A stretch of DNA of 5,322 nucleotides from Sulfuricella sp. (lineage in GTDB: Bacteria; Pseudomonadota; Gammaproteobacteria; Burkholderiales; Sulfuricellaceae), in the NCBI GenBank assembly GCA_030696235.1, contig JAUYSN010000297.1:1-5322 (forward strand), read 5' to 3'. The notes beneath the pieces are model-generated. The model did not search any database, had not been told where the DNA came from, and saw only the letters and a list, made by a program, of their open reading frames with translations. The position numbers and the translations under genes are program-made. Below, piece after piece: positions 1 through 5,322 of the stretch (the stretch's first letter is position 1; each line of letters begins with the position of its first letter).

Positions 1-938
1 CGCTGCCCAAGGGGGCGACCCCGATCGACTTCGCCTACCACGTCCACACCGACCTGGGCGACCGCTGCCGCGGGGCCAAGGTGGACGGCAATATCGTGCC
101 GCTCACTTATCCGTTGCAGAACGGCCAGCGCGTCGAGATCATCACCGTGAAGCAGGGCGGGCCTTCGCGCGACTGGCTCAACCCCAACCTGGGCTACGTC
201 AGGACCTCGCGCGCCAAGGCGAAAATCCGCCACTGGTTCAAGCACCAGCACTACGAAGAGAACGTCGCCCAGGGGCGCGAGGCGCTGGAGAAGGAAACCC
301 ATCGCCTCGGCTTGCCCCTGCCCAACCTGGAAACGCTGGCACAGAAAAACCGCTTCGCCAGGCCTGAGGATTTGCTCGCCGCCATCGGGCGCGGCGACAT
401 TACTGCCCGTCAGGTGATGGCGGCGGTCCAGGAAGAGGTCGAGCCAAGAGAGGAAGAATGGCATCTGCCCGCACCGCGTGCGGGCATCGGTCCGTCTGCG
501 TCCGGGGTGCTGCTTCACGGCGAGGGCGGGATGCTCACCACGATTGCCAAGTGCTGCAAGCCGGTGCCGCCGGATGCAATCGTCGGTTTCGTTACGCGTG
601 GCCGTGGCGTGGCGATCCATCGCCAGGATTGCCCGAATGTTCTGCATTTCGATGAGAGCCAGCGCGACCGTTTGCTCGTCGCCAGCTGGGGAACGAAGAG
701 CGGCGGTCATTACGAGGTGGATATCGAGATCGAGGCGAACGATCGTCAGGGACTGCTGCGTGACGTTTCCGAGGTGATGACGCGCGAGAAAATCAACGTC
801 ACGGCAGTGAGCACGCTAAGTCGGGGGCTTCAGGCAGGAATGCGTTTTACCGTGCAGATCGCCGATCTTGATCAGCTCGCGCGCATCCTCGCCCTGATCC
901 GGGAAGTACCCGGCGTGGCTTGGGCGCGGCGCAGCTGA
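1..938 (+). CDS. relA: RelA, (p)ppGpp synthetase, C-terminal part (5' end outside window)
   Basis: Stringent-response enzyme of the RelA/SpoT family, which makes (p)ppGpp from GTP or GDP plus ATP on stalled ribosomes. The reading frame is open from base 3 to TGA at 936-938, giving 311 visible residues; the HD and synthetase domains lie upstream, outside the window. Visible order: the TGS domain (about residues 1-50, with AYHVHTDLGDRC), then the helical segment containing DWLNPNLGYV and the TSRAKAKIRHWF stretch that closely follows E. coli RelA. Next is the zinc-finger/RIS-type domain (about 175-215) with CC at 184-185 and DC at 209-210, and a C-terminal ACT domain (about 237-311). The helical segment reads as RelA rather than SpoT. 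Whether hydrolase activity is retained cannot be judged without the N-terminus. An in-frame GTG at 81 is internal and not a true start. No clear intrinsic terminator follows the stop. Confidence 0.95.
   Translation, partial: LPKGATPIDFAYHVHTDLGDRCRGAKVDGNIVPLTYPLQNGQRVEIITVKQGGPSRDWLNPNLGYVRTSRAKAKIRHWFKHQHYEENVAQGREALEKETHRLGLPLPNLETLAQKNRFARPEDLLAAIGRGDITARQVMAAVQEEVEPREEEWHLPAPRAGIGPSASGVLLHGEGGMLTTIAKCCKPVPPDAIVGFVTRGRGVAIHRQDCPNVLHFDESQRDRLLVASWGTKSGGHYEVDIEIEANDRQGLLRDVSEVMTREKINVTAVSTLSRGLQAGMRFTVQIADLDQLARILALIREVPGVAWARRS
466..486. repeat. GC-rich perfect inverted repeat inside relA
   Basis: TGCCCGCAC (466-474) and GTGCGGGCA (478-486) are exact reverse complements separated by CGC, so a 9-bp hairpin with a 3-nt loop is possible in the mRNA. 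It lies in frame within relA and encodes the Pro/Ala/Gly-rich linker LPAPRAG between the helical region and the CC-containing domain. No function is known to me. It may simply be tolerated in a flexible linker. Confidence 0.6.
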
Positions 939-945
939 TCGGCTC

Positions 946-1146
946 TCAGTGAGTTTGCTTAAGCAATTGATATTTCGATTCCTTCAGTTGTTCGGCGAGA
1001 TCCAGAAAACCGTCGTCCTTGGCGAAGGTTGCAACCCTGTCCCAAGAGTCGTTGCGGTCAATGGATTTCGCGGTCTTGCAGTCGGTGGGAATGTGCTTGC
1101 GGAACTCATACAGCATGGCTTCGGTTTGAATGATCAAACGGTGCAT
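946..1146 (-). CDS. Unrecognised small protein, 66 aa
   Basis: I do not recognise this protein. It is 66 aa, soluble-looking and highly charged, with no signal peptide or membrane segment. The second half (FAKDDGFLDLAEQLKESKYQ) looks like one or two amphipathic helices, and there is a single Cys at residue 23. Support that it is real: ATG at 1146-1144 is preceded by GGAGGTG at good spacing, and a plausible sigma70 promoter lies about 80 bp upstream on the same strand. An alternative ATG at codon 11 has only a poor ribosome site, so the first ATG is preferred. GC content is 49% (99 of 201 bases by hand count), visibly lower than the flanking genes, which may mean later acquisition or relaxed constraint. 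It converges on relA with 7 bp between the stop codons. A regulatory or stress role is possible but unsupported. Confidence 0.7.
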   Translation of the reverse strand: MHRLIIQTEAMLYEFRKHIPTDCKTAKSIDRNDSWDRVATFAKDDGFLDLAEQLKESKYQLLKQTH

Positions 1147-1150
1147 TTGA

Positions 1151-1157
1151 CACCTCC
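1151..1157 (-). promoter_or_regulatory. Strong ribosome binding site of the 66-aa gene
   Basis: Read on the minus strand this is GGAGGTG, followed by TCAA and then the ATG. The GGAGG core sits 6 nt from the start codon. It is the strongest Shine-Dalgarno match seen in the window and decides both the strand and the start of the small gene. Confidence 0.8.
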
Positions 1158-1167
1158 GTATCGCGTT

Positions 1168-1191
1168 TTATCGTTGACGGGAATCTTTCAT
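1168..1191 (-). other. Possible 7-codon leader reading frame (MKDSRQR)
   Basis: In the predicted leader of the 66-aa gene, ATG at 1191-1189 opens a frame of seven codons ending in TAA at 1170-1168, 10 nt before the downstream GGAGGTG. The nearest SD-like sequence, GGAAGGTG, ends 12 nt upstream of this ATG. That is longer than ideal, and the sequence is buried in the inverted repeat. Frames this short arise easily by chance, so it is offered only as a candidate. Confidence 0.2.
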
Positions 1192-1192
1192 G

Positions 1193-1212
1193 TGGAAGGT
1201 GAGCACCTTCCA
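1193..1212. repeat. Perfect 9+9 bp inverted repeat; operator or 5' leader hairpin
   Basis: TGGAAGGTG (1193-1201) and CACCTTCCA (1204-1212) are exact reverse complements with AG between them. As DNA, this compact dyad suits a dimeric repressor. As RNA, it gives an 8-bp stem with a GAGC loop (GCUC on the minus-strand transcript). It lies roughly +5 to +24 from the predicted start of the minus-strand transcript, so repressor binding would block transcription, and a 5'-end hairpin could stabilise the mRNA or control its translation. It is not followed by a clean T-run on either strand, so a Rho-independent terminator is less likely. Confidence 0.75.
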
Positions 1213-1214
1213 TG

Positions 1215-1300
1215 TATTAATTAAATATAGAGAATAAAATAGTGATTTCAAGATATTTTTAATTAAATAATAAATATTTTAAATCAATTGGTTATGTTAT
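1215..1300. promoter_or_regulatory. AT-rich divergent intergenic tract
   Basis: Only 10 of these 86 bases are G or C (12%), in an otherwise GC-rich window. The tract separates the divergent 66-aa gene and mtfA. It contains the minus-strand promoter, and the A/T runs upstream of that promoter's -35 box could act as an UP element. For mtfA, transcribed rightward, several weak -10-like sequences occur, for example TGT-TATTTT ending at 1303, but none has a convincing -35 partner, so I do not assign that promoter. Such tracts are also typical binding targets of H-NS or MvaT-type silencers, which is inference here. Confidence 0.6.
1224..1251 (-). promoter_or_regulatory. Predicted sigma70-type promoter of the 66-aa gene
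   Basis: On the minus strand, TTGAAA (1251-1246) and TATATT (1229-1224) are separated by 16 bp. These match the -35 and -10 consensus at five and five of six positions. The expected transcription start is near 1217, an A on this strand, which gives a leader of about 70 nt carrying the inverted repeat. The sequence upstream of the -35 box is almost pure A/T. In so AT-rich a tract chance matches are common, but the pairing and the position are good. Confidence 0.55.
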
Positions 1301-1303
1301 TTT

Positions 1304-1307
1304 AGGA
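1304..1307 (+). promoter_or_regulatory. Short ribosome binding site of mtfA
   Basis: AGGA lies 4 nt before ATG 1312 and 7 nt before the in-frame GTG at 1315. The spacing alone would slightly favour GTG, but the two starts differ by only one residue. ATG is kept as the more usual codon. Confidence 0.45.
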
Positions 1308-1311
1308 TGCT

Positions 1312-2097
1312 ATGGTGTGGAGCTTCAGGAACTGGCGCAGGAGGCGCATCCAGCAACACGATACCCTGCCCGAACCGGCATGGAGGGATGCGGTTGTGTC
1401 CTTGCCGCTACTGGGGGGGCTGTCAGGTGACGAGCTCAACCGCCTGCGCGAACTGGTGATTTTGTTTTTGCACGAAAAGGAACTGGTCGCGGCGGGTGGA
1501 TATGTATTGAGTGGCGACATGAGATTGAAGATTGCAGCACAGGCGTGCTTGCCGATTCTCAATTTGGGTCTGGACTATTATGCGGGTTGGGTGTCGGTCA
1601 TCGTCTATCCGGACGAATTCGTGCCGGAATACGAATTCATGGATGAAGACGGGGTGGTGCACCAGGTGCGAGAACCGATGATCGGCGAATCCTGGGAGCG
1701 TGGGCCGGTGATCCTGTCCGGCGCCGATGCGGAGCGCTCCGGCGAGCACGACGGCGTCAACGTAGTGCTCCACGAATTCGCCCACAAGCTGGATATGCTG
1801 AACGGCGCGCCGGACGGCTTCCCGCCGCTGCATCGCGAAATGGATCGGGTCGCCTGGACTCAGGCTTTCTCCGGGGCATTTGACGATTTTAGCGCCAAAG
1901 TCGAATCCGATGCGGAAACGGTGATCGACCCTTATGCGGCGGAAAGCCCGGCGGAATTCTTTGCCGTGGTGAGCGAAGCTTTTTTTGAAATCCCGCACGC
2001 CCTGCTGCGGGAATATCCCGAGGTGTATCGGCAACTGGCTGAATTTTACCGCCAGGATCCGGCAGGGCGGATGGGCAGGGGAACGGGGTGCGCATGA
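1312..2097 (+). CDS. mtfA: MtfA-type zinc metallopeptidase (M90 family)
   Basis: Cytosolic zinc peptidase of the MtfA family. In E. coli, MtfA has aminopeptidase activity and binds and inactivates the Mlc repressor, which relieves ptsG. At 261 aa it is close to the 265 aa of E. coli MtfA. The N-terminus is a basic stretch (NWRRRRIQQ) followed by PAWRDAV, typical of the family. Residues 79-100 (CLPILNLGLDYYAGWVSVIVYP) match the conserved core. The zinc motif is HEFAH at 154-158, with the expected distal glutamate in SPAEFF at residue 215, and the C-terminus FYRQDPAGRM is also family-like. All expected catalytic residues are present. The 3' end overlaps the next gene by ATGA, so the two are probably co-translated. 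Whether an Mlc/PTS system exists in this organism is unknown, and the target here may differ. Confidence 0.93.
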   Translation: MVWSFRNWRRRRIQQHDTLPEPAWRDAVVSLPLLGGLSGDELNRLRELVILFLHEKELVAAGGYVLSGDMRLKIAAQACLPILNLGLDYYAGWVSVIVYPDEFVPEYEFMDEDGVVHQVREPMIGESWERGPVILSGADAERSGEHDGVNVVLHEFAHKLDMLNGAPDGFPPLHREMDRVAWTQAFSGAFDDFSAKVESDAETVIDPYAAESPAEFFAVVSEAFFEIPHALLREYPEVYRQLAEFYRQDPAGRMGRGTGCA

Positions 2098-2936
2098 TGT
2101 GGCAGATTCTGGGCATGCTGGCTGCGGCCTATGCCGGGCTCGCGGGGGTGCTGTATTTTTCCCAGTCAAGCATGGTTTACTACCCGGAAATCGGTCGCGA
2201 GATTGTCGCCACGCCACTCCAGGCCGGCCTCGATTACGAGGAAGTGCGGCTGCTTGCGGCGGATGGCGTCGCTCTGCATGGCTGGTTCGTCCCCAGCGCT
2301 CAATCCCGCGGCACGGTGCTGTTCCTGCATGGCAACGCGGGCAATATTTCCCATCGCCTCGATTTCCTGCTGATGTTCCATCGCCTTGGCTACAACACCC
2401 TGATCATTGACTATCGCGGCTATGGCAACAGCGCTGGCGAGCCATCGGAGCAGGGCACCTACCTGGATGCCGAGGCGGCCTGGCGCTATCTGACCGAAAC
2501 CCGGAAAATTCCTCCCGATACAATCGCACTGTTCGGCGAATCGCTGGGCGGCGCCGTCGCCGCCTGGCTGGCGGTTCGCCACGAGCCGGCGGCATTGGTG
2601 ATTGCCTCCGGCTTCACCTCCGTGCCCGATCTCGCGGCGAAGTTCTACCCCTATCTTCCTGTCAGGCGGCTGTCCCGTTTCAGTTACGACACGCGGGAGT
2701 ATCTGCAATCAGTCGCGGCCCCCGTCTTCATCGCCCACAGCCCGGACGACGAAATTATCCCCTACCGGCACGGGCGAGCGCTTTACGATGCGGCGAAACC
2801 GCCCAAGCAGTTCCTCGAACTCAGCGGCGGCCACAACGAGGGGTTTATTTTCGTGCGCGATTCCTGGGCGCGGGCGCTGGGCGAGTTCCTGGACGAGCAT
2901 GTGGGCGTGGACAGCGCGGCAAAGCACGCACGCTGA
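2094..2936 (+). CDS. Membrane-anchored alpha/beta hydrolase, BEM46/ABHD13-like
   Basis: Serine hydrolase of the alpha/beta fold, 280 aa from ATG 2094. Residues 3-21 form a hydrophobic segment that is probably an uncleaved signal anchor, followed by a soluble domain. Visible elements are the oxyanion-side motif HGNAGN (79-84), DYRGYGNSAG (107-116), the nucleophile elbow GESLGG with Ser150, HSPDDEIIPY with Asp219 as the likely acid, and SGGHNEGF with His247. The triad is therefore complete. This follows the BEM46/ABHD13 group, whose bacterial substrates are mostly undefined; an ester or thioester substrate at the membrane is a reasonable guess. Start choice: ATG 2094 overlaps the mtfA stop as ATGA; ATG 2097 and GTG 2088 are alternatives. 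GTG 2088 has AGGGGA 5 nt upstream. It converges on dgkA with 17 bp between the stop codons, and no terminator hairpin is evident there. Confidence 0.88.
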   Translation: MMWQILGMLAAAYAGLAGVLYFSQSSMVYYPEIGREIVATPLQAGLDYEEVRLLAADGVALHGWFVPSAQSRGTVLFLHGNAGNISHRLDFLLMFHRLGYNTLIIDYRGYGNSAGEPSEQGTYLDAEAAWRYLTETRKIPPDTIALFGESLGGAVAAWLAVRHEPAALVIASGFTSVPDLAAKFYPYLPVRRLSRFSYDTREYLQSVAAPVFIAHSPDDEIIPYRHGRALYDAAKPPKQFLELSGGHNEGFIFVRDSWARALGEFLDEHVGVDSAAKHAR

Positions 2937-2953
2937 AAAAGTCCGACGGGCTG

Positions 2954-3316
2954 CTAAGACACAATCCCCAACGCAACCAGCAGCGTGACCGTCCCCGCGA
3001 TCAGGGCGCCGCAGCTAAGCAGCAACACGGCTCCAGCAGCGCAGTCCTTGGCGGTTTTGATGGCAGGATGGATTTCCGGATGCAGGTGATCGATCAAGGA
3101 TTCCAGGGCGGTGTTGAATAATTCCGCCGCCAAGACCAGAACGGCCATGATGAAACACAACGTCCACCATATGGGGGGCGGACGCAGCAGCAACAGCGCA
3201 ATCAGCAAGACGATTGCAAAACCGGTCTGCACCCGGAAGCTACGCTCGTTTTTCCAGGCTGCGCGGATGCCTGCCCAGGCAAAACCGAGACGGTTGATGA
3301 ACTTTTGGTTTTTCAT
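2954..3316 (-). CDS. dgkA: DgkA-type membrane lipid kinase (diacylglycerol or undecaprenol kinase)
   Basis: Small integral membrane kinase of the prokaryotic DgkA family that phosphorylates diacylglycerol, or undecaprenol in some lineages, with ATP. It is 120 aa, against about 122 in E. coli. The N-terminal amphipathic part ends in AWKNERSFRVQ (19-30), and three hydrophobic segments lie at about 31-46, 49-66 and 94-118. The signature is ELFNTALESLID (65-76), with the conserved Glu65, Asn68 and Glu72, then TAKD (88-91) with Lys90 and Asp91. The signature differs slightly from the usual form (Phe at the third position, Ile before the final Asp). The start ATG overlaps the stop of the upstream fusion gene as ATGA and has only a weak upstream GGA, so translation is probably coupled. 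Lipid specificity cannot be read from the sequence; the partner gene makes undecaprenol a real alternative. Confidence 0.93.
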   Translation of the reverse strand: MKNQKFINRLGFAWAGIRAAWKNERSFRVQTGFAIVLLIALLLLRPPPIWWTLCFIMAVLVLAAELFNTALESLIDHLHPEIHPAIKTAKDCAAGAVLLLSCGALIAGTVTLLVALGIVS

Positions 3317-5322
3317 GGTTTATCCAGTTCTAGCGCCAACACGACCCACCCGTCCCACGTTATCCGCTCCTCTTTTGAGCCGAGCGTATTGGCCCGCCTC
3401 GCCAAGCGCACCCGCACATCCACGAGGCTTTCCAGCAAGACTTGACGTGGCTGGTCAAAATTCTTGCTGTCCTGGGGCAGGTTAAACCAGGACAGTGGAC
3501 GGCGTAGGGTTTCCTGCGTCACGGTTCCGACCCATACGGGCTGGCCCTGGTCGCGCAAGACCGTATCTGCGGGCCAAAGGCGCAATACCAGGCGCCGGTC
3601 GTCCCGGTTCAGCACCGGGTAGACGAGTGCCAGCGCTTCGTAGCGGCCGTCGTGGGCACGTGGTAGCAGCGGCAATTGCATGGCGGGGCGGGTTGTATCG
3701 AGCCACAGCAGCAAACTTTTTTCGGGCAAAGGATCCCGCCAGCCACTTGTCAGCAGTCTATGGTGCAGGGATTCGAGCGAGCCTGCCCATTGCACGGTAA
3801 GCGGCTGCTCGTACTCGCCTTCGATATCGATGCGCCATGCAGGCAGGGTTTGCCACGTGTCGCCCCACCAGTCCTGTTGCGCCATTATTCTGGTTTCCTG
3901 ACGCACGGCATAACGCAGGGTATCGGCGGCATGCCGCGTTACCACATTCCAGGCCCCGCCTGCCAGCAAAGCCGAGAACGCCACGATCATCAAGCCGCGG
4001 GGTGACAGCGCCGCCGCGGAATGGCGCGAGTACGCAATACCCAACACGGCCACCCACGCCATGCCAAAAGCCACACCGCCCAATACATCGGAAAGCCAAT
4101 GCGCGCCCAGGTATAGCCGTGAAAAGGCGACCAAGGCGACCAACACGATAATCGCGGTAAATGCTATCAGACGGCCACGGGGAGAAAGCTCGCGCGCAAT
4201 CAGCACTGCCAGAAAACCGTAAGTCACCATGCTCATGGTGACGTGGCCGCTCGGAAAGGAAAATATGCTTGGCCCTTCGTACAGAGGAAACGGACGCGCC
4301 CGGCCCAATCCTGCTTTGATTGCCATGGTCAAGGCGGCGGCGAAGCCTGCCGCGGCCAGCCAGTAGGCCGCCGCCCGCCAGGCGCGTTTCCACGACAGCC
4401 AGAGCAGTACCGCCAACACTACCGTGAGGGTGACCGCAGCATCGCCCAGTTCGGTCAGCGCGATCATGACGCTGTCGCCGAAAGGGGTGCGCAGCCCCTG
4501 CAACAAGTGATAAATGGAGCTGTCGATGAGCACCAAAGGGTCGCGGGTGACGACGTCTTCCAGAATGCCGAAAAATCCCCAGGCGGCAAGAACTAACAGC
4601 CCCGCAAATACCAATAGGGCGCGGGATTCTGGTTTTTCTGGATCAAACAGCGCGTTGACCAAGCCCCGAAAAGAGCGACCTTCGCCAGGCGCCGCAGCCC
4701 ATGCCTGCATATGAGCTAAGCTGGCTTCAAAGGGTGGTTGCAGCCACAGGATAGCGTGGCGTATCCCCCATGTCCCGACCCAGACGGCGAGCAGCAGCAA
4801 TGCGATGAGCACGGCGAGGCGCATCGCCACCGCTCCAGCCAGCCCCAGTGATGCGCCGAACACCACGCCAGGGAGAATGTAGACGGGTGCCCAGCACAAT
4901 GCGGACAGAATATTCACGAAGTAAAAGCGCAGTGGCGGCATCCCCAGCATTCCCGCCACGGCAGGAATGACCGGACGTACTGGCCCGACGAAGCGGCCCA
5001 GCAAGACGCTTTTGTCACCATGCCGACGAAAGAATGCCTCGCCTCTCGTCATCAATTGCGGGTCACGGCTGAACGGCCACAGGGTCCGCAACTGCCCTCG
5101 GTAACGATGGCCCAGCCAGTAGCTGATACCATCGCCCGCAATCGCTCCGGCCGCCGCCCATGCCAGGGTAGCCCATAAATTCAGCACGCCGGCGGCCATC
5201 AAGGCCCCTACCCCAAACATCGCTAGCGTGCCGGGAATGAACAAGCCCACCAACACCAGGGATTCGGCCAGAGAGACGAGAAAAACCGCGGCGCCAGCCC
5301 AGTGGGAGTGTTGTGCGGTCCA
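3313..5322 (-). CDS. DedA–PAP2 phosphatase–LssY fusion membrane protein (N-terminus outside window)
   Basis: Large inner-membrane protein. The frame runs open to the window edge, so the apparent GTG start at 5256 is internal; 669 residues are visible (numbered from base 5322). Domain 1, about 1-165, is a DedA/VTT flippase-like domain: WAGAAVFLVSLAESLVLVG, IPGT (29-32), AGDGISYWLG and GRFVGPVR (109-116), with the two arginines 6 apart. Domain 2, about 240-430, is a PAP2 phosphatase with all three motifs: KAGLGRARP (336-344), FPSGH (356-360) and SRLYLGAHWLSD (401-412). Domain 3, about 462-640, is a soluble LssY-type C-terminal domain of unknown function (WWGDTWQTLPAWRID, LPLLPRAHDGRYEAL, QETLRRPLSWF). 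DedA proteins are known as undecaprenyl-phosphate or phospholipid scramblases/flippases, and PAP2 enzymes remove phosphate from lipid phosphates or pyrophosphates. Coupled use on one lipid is inferred. The gene is translationally coupled to dgkA. Confidence 0.92.
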   Translation of the reverse strand, partial: WTAQHSHWAGAAVFLVSLAESLVLVGLFIPGTLAMFGVGALMAAGVLNLWATLAWAAAGAIAGDGISYWLGHRYRGQLRTLWPFSRDPQLMTRGEAFFRRHGDKSVLLGRFVGPVRPVIPAVAGMLGMPPLRFYFVNILSALCWAPVYILPGVVFGASLGLAGAVAMRLAVLIALLLLAVWVGTWGIRHAILWLQPPFEASLAHMQAWAAAPGEGRSFRGLVNALFDPEKPESRALLVFAGLLVLAAWGFFGILEDVVTRDPLVLIDSSIYHLLQGLRTPFGDSVMIALTELGDAAVTLTVVLAVLLWLSWKRAWRAAAYWLAAAGFAAALTMAIKAGLGRARPFPLYEGPSIFSFPSGHVTMSMVTYGFLAVLIARELSPRGRLIAFTAIIVLVALVAFSRLYLGAHWLSDVLGGVAFGMAWVAVLGIAYSRHSAAALSPRGLMIVAFSALLAGGAWNVVTRHAADTLRYAVRQETRIMAQQDWWGDTWQTLPAWRIDIEGEYEQPLTVQWAGSLESLHHRLLTSGWRDPLPEKSLLLWLDTTRPAMQLPLLPRAHDGRYEALALVYPVLNRDDRRLVLRLWPADTVLRDQGQPVWVGTVTQETLRRPLSWFNLPQDSKNFDQPRQVLLESLVDVRVRLARRANTLGSKEERITWDGWVVLALELDKP

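Noticed and set aside
1193..1214. Inverted repeat as a Rho-independent terminator
   Set aside because: The stem is only 8-9 bp with mixed composition, and neither side has an uninterrupted T-run (TGTATTAATT on the plus side). Its position just after a promoter fits an operator or leader better.
949..1224. Plus-strand open frame (91 codons) opposite the small gene
   Set aside because: No ribosome binding site precedes it and it runs through the other strand's leader and dyad. The minus-strand frame has a strong ribosome site and promoter.
1288..1316. TTGGTT-17 bp-TATGGT as the mtfA promoter
   Set aside because: The -10 box would overlap the mtfA start codon and transcription would begin inside the gene, yet the family-like N-terminus requires the upstream start.
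1423..2217. Long minus-strand open frame (264 codons) opposite mtfA
   Set aside because: It is antisense to a clear MtfA with intact zinc motif, has no recognisable domain, and has the His/Arg/Pro-rich composition usual for shadow frames of GC-rich genes.
2937..2953. Terminator between the convergent hydrolase and dgkA genes
   Set aside because: The 17-bp gap holds no inverted repeat. A GCTGCT...AGCAGC pair nearby is weak, widely spaced and mostly inside dgkA.
3758..4393. Minus-strand open frame (211 codons) within the fusion gene
   Set aside because: It is an out-of-frame reading of the PAP2/LssY region, and the overlapping frame carries all three PAP2 motifs.
3313..5256. GTG at 5256 as the true start of the fusion gene
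   Set aside because: The frame continues upstream to the window edge with typical DedA sequence (HWAGAAVFLVSLAESL), so the real start lies outside the window.

Overview
The window looks like chromosomal DNA from a Gram-negative proteobacterium, most likely a betaproteobacterium. The basis is the style of the RelA C-terminus, an MtfA-type peptidase, and a DedA–PAP2–LssY membrane fusion protein next to a DgkA-type lipid kinase. Genes are densely packed and GC-rich, apart from one very AT-rich intergenic island. I saw no mobile element, tRNA, rRNA or CRISPR array. The taxonomic call rests on family resemblance alone and is tentative.

Layout from left to right. (1) Bases 1-938 (+) are the C-terminal part of RelA, the stringent-response (p)ppGpp synthetase, cut by the window edge. 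(2) Bases 946-1146 (-) are an unrecognised 66-aa gene. It converges on relA with 7 bp between the stop codons and has a strong Shine-Dalgarno sequence. (3) Bases 1147-1311 are a divergent control region. It holds a good sigma70-type promoter for the small gene, a perfect 9+9 bp inverted repeat just after the predicted start of transcription, and an 86-bp tract that is 88% A+T. (4) Bases 1312-2097 (+) are mtfA, a zinc metallopeptidase, joined by an ATGA overlap to (5) bases 2094-2936 (+), a membrane-anchored BEM46/ABHD13-like alpha/beta hydrolase. (6) Convergent to that pair is a minus-strand operon. A long DedA–PAP2–LssY fusion (3313-5322, its N-terminus beyond the window) overlaps dgkA (2954-3316) by ATGA.

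How the genes may work together: the minus-strand pair places a predicted lipid-phosphate flippase domain, a lipid phosphatase domain and a small lipid kinase under one translationally coupled unit. That suggests a phospholipid or undecaprenyl-phosphate recycling module. The mtfA–hydrolase pair is a second coupled unit whose joint role is unknown.

The most unusual part is the leader of the 66-aa gene. One hairpin arm there could pair either with its partner arm or with the gene's own Shine-Dalgarno sequence, and a 7-codon reading frame lies between them. This could be a translational switch, but it is inference from sequence only. Most of the rest is ordinary, recognisable gene content.
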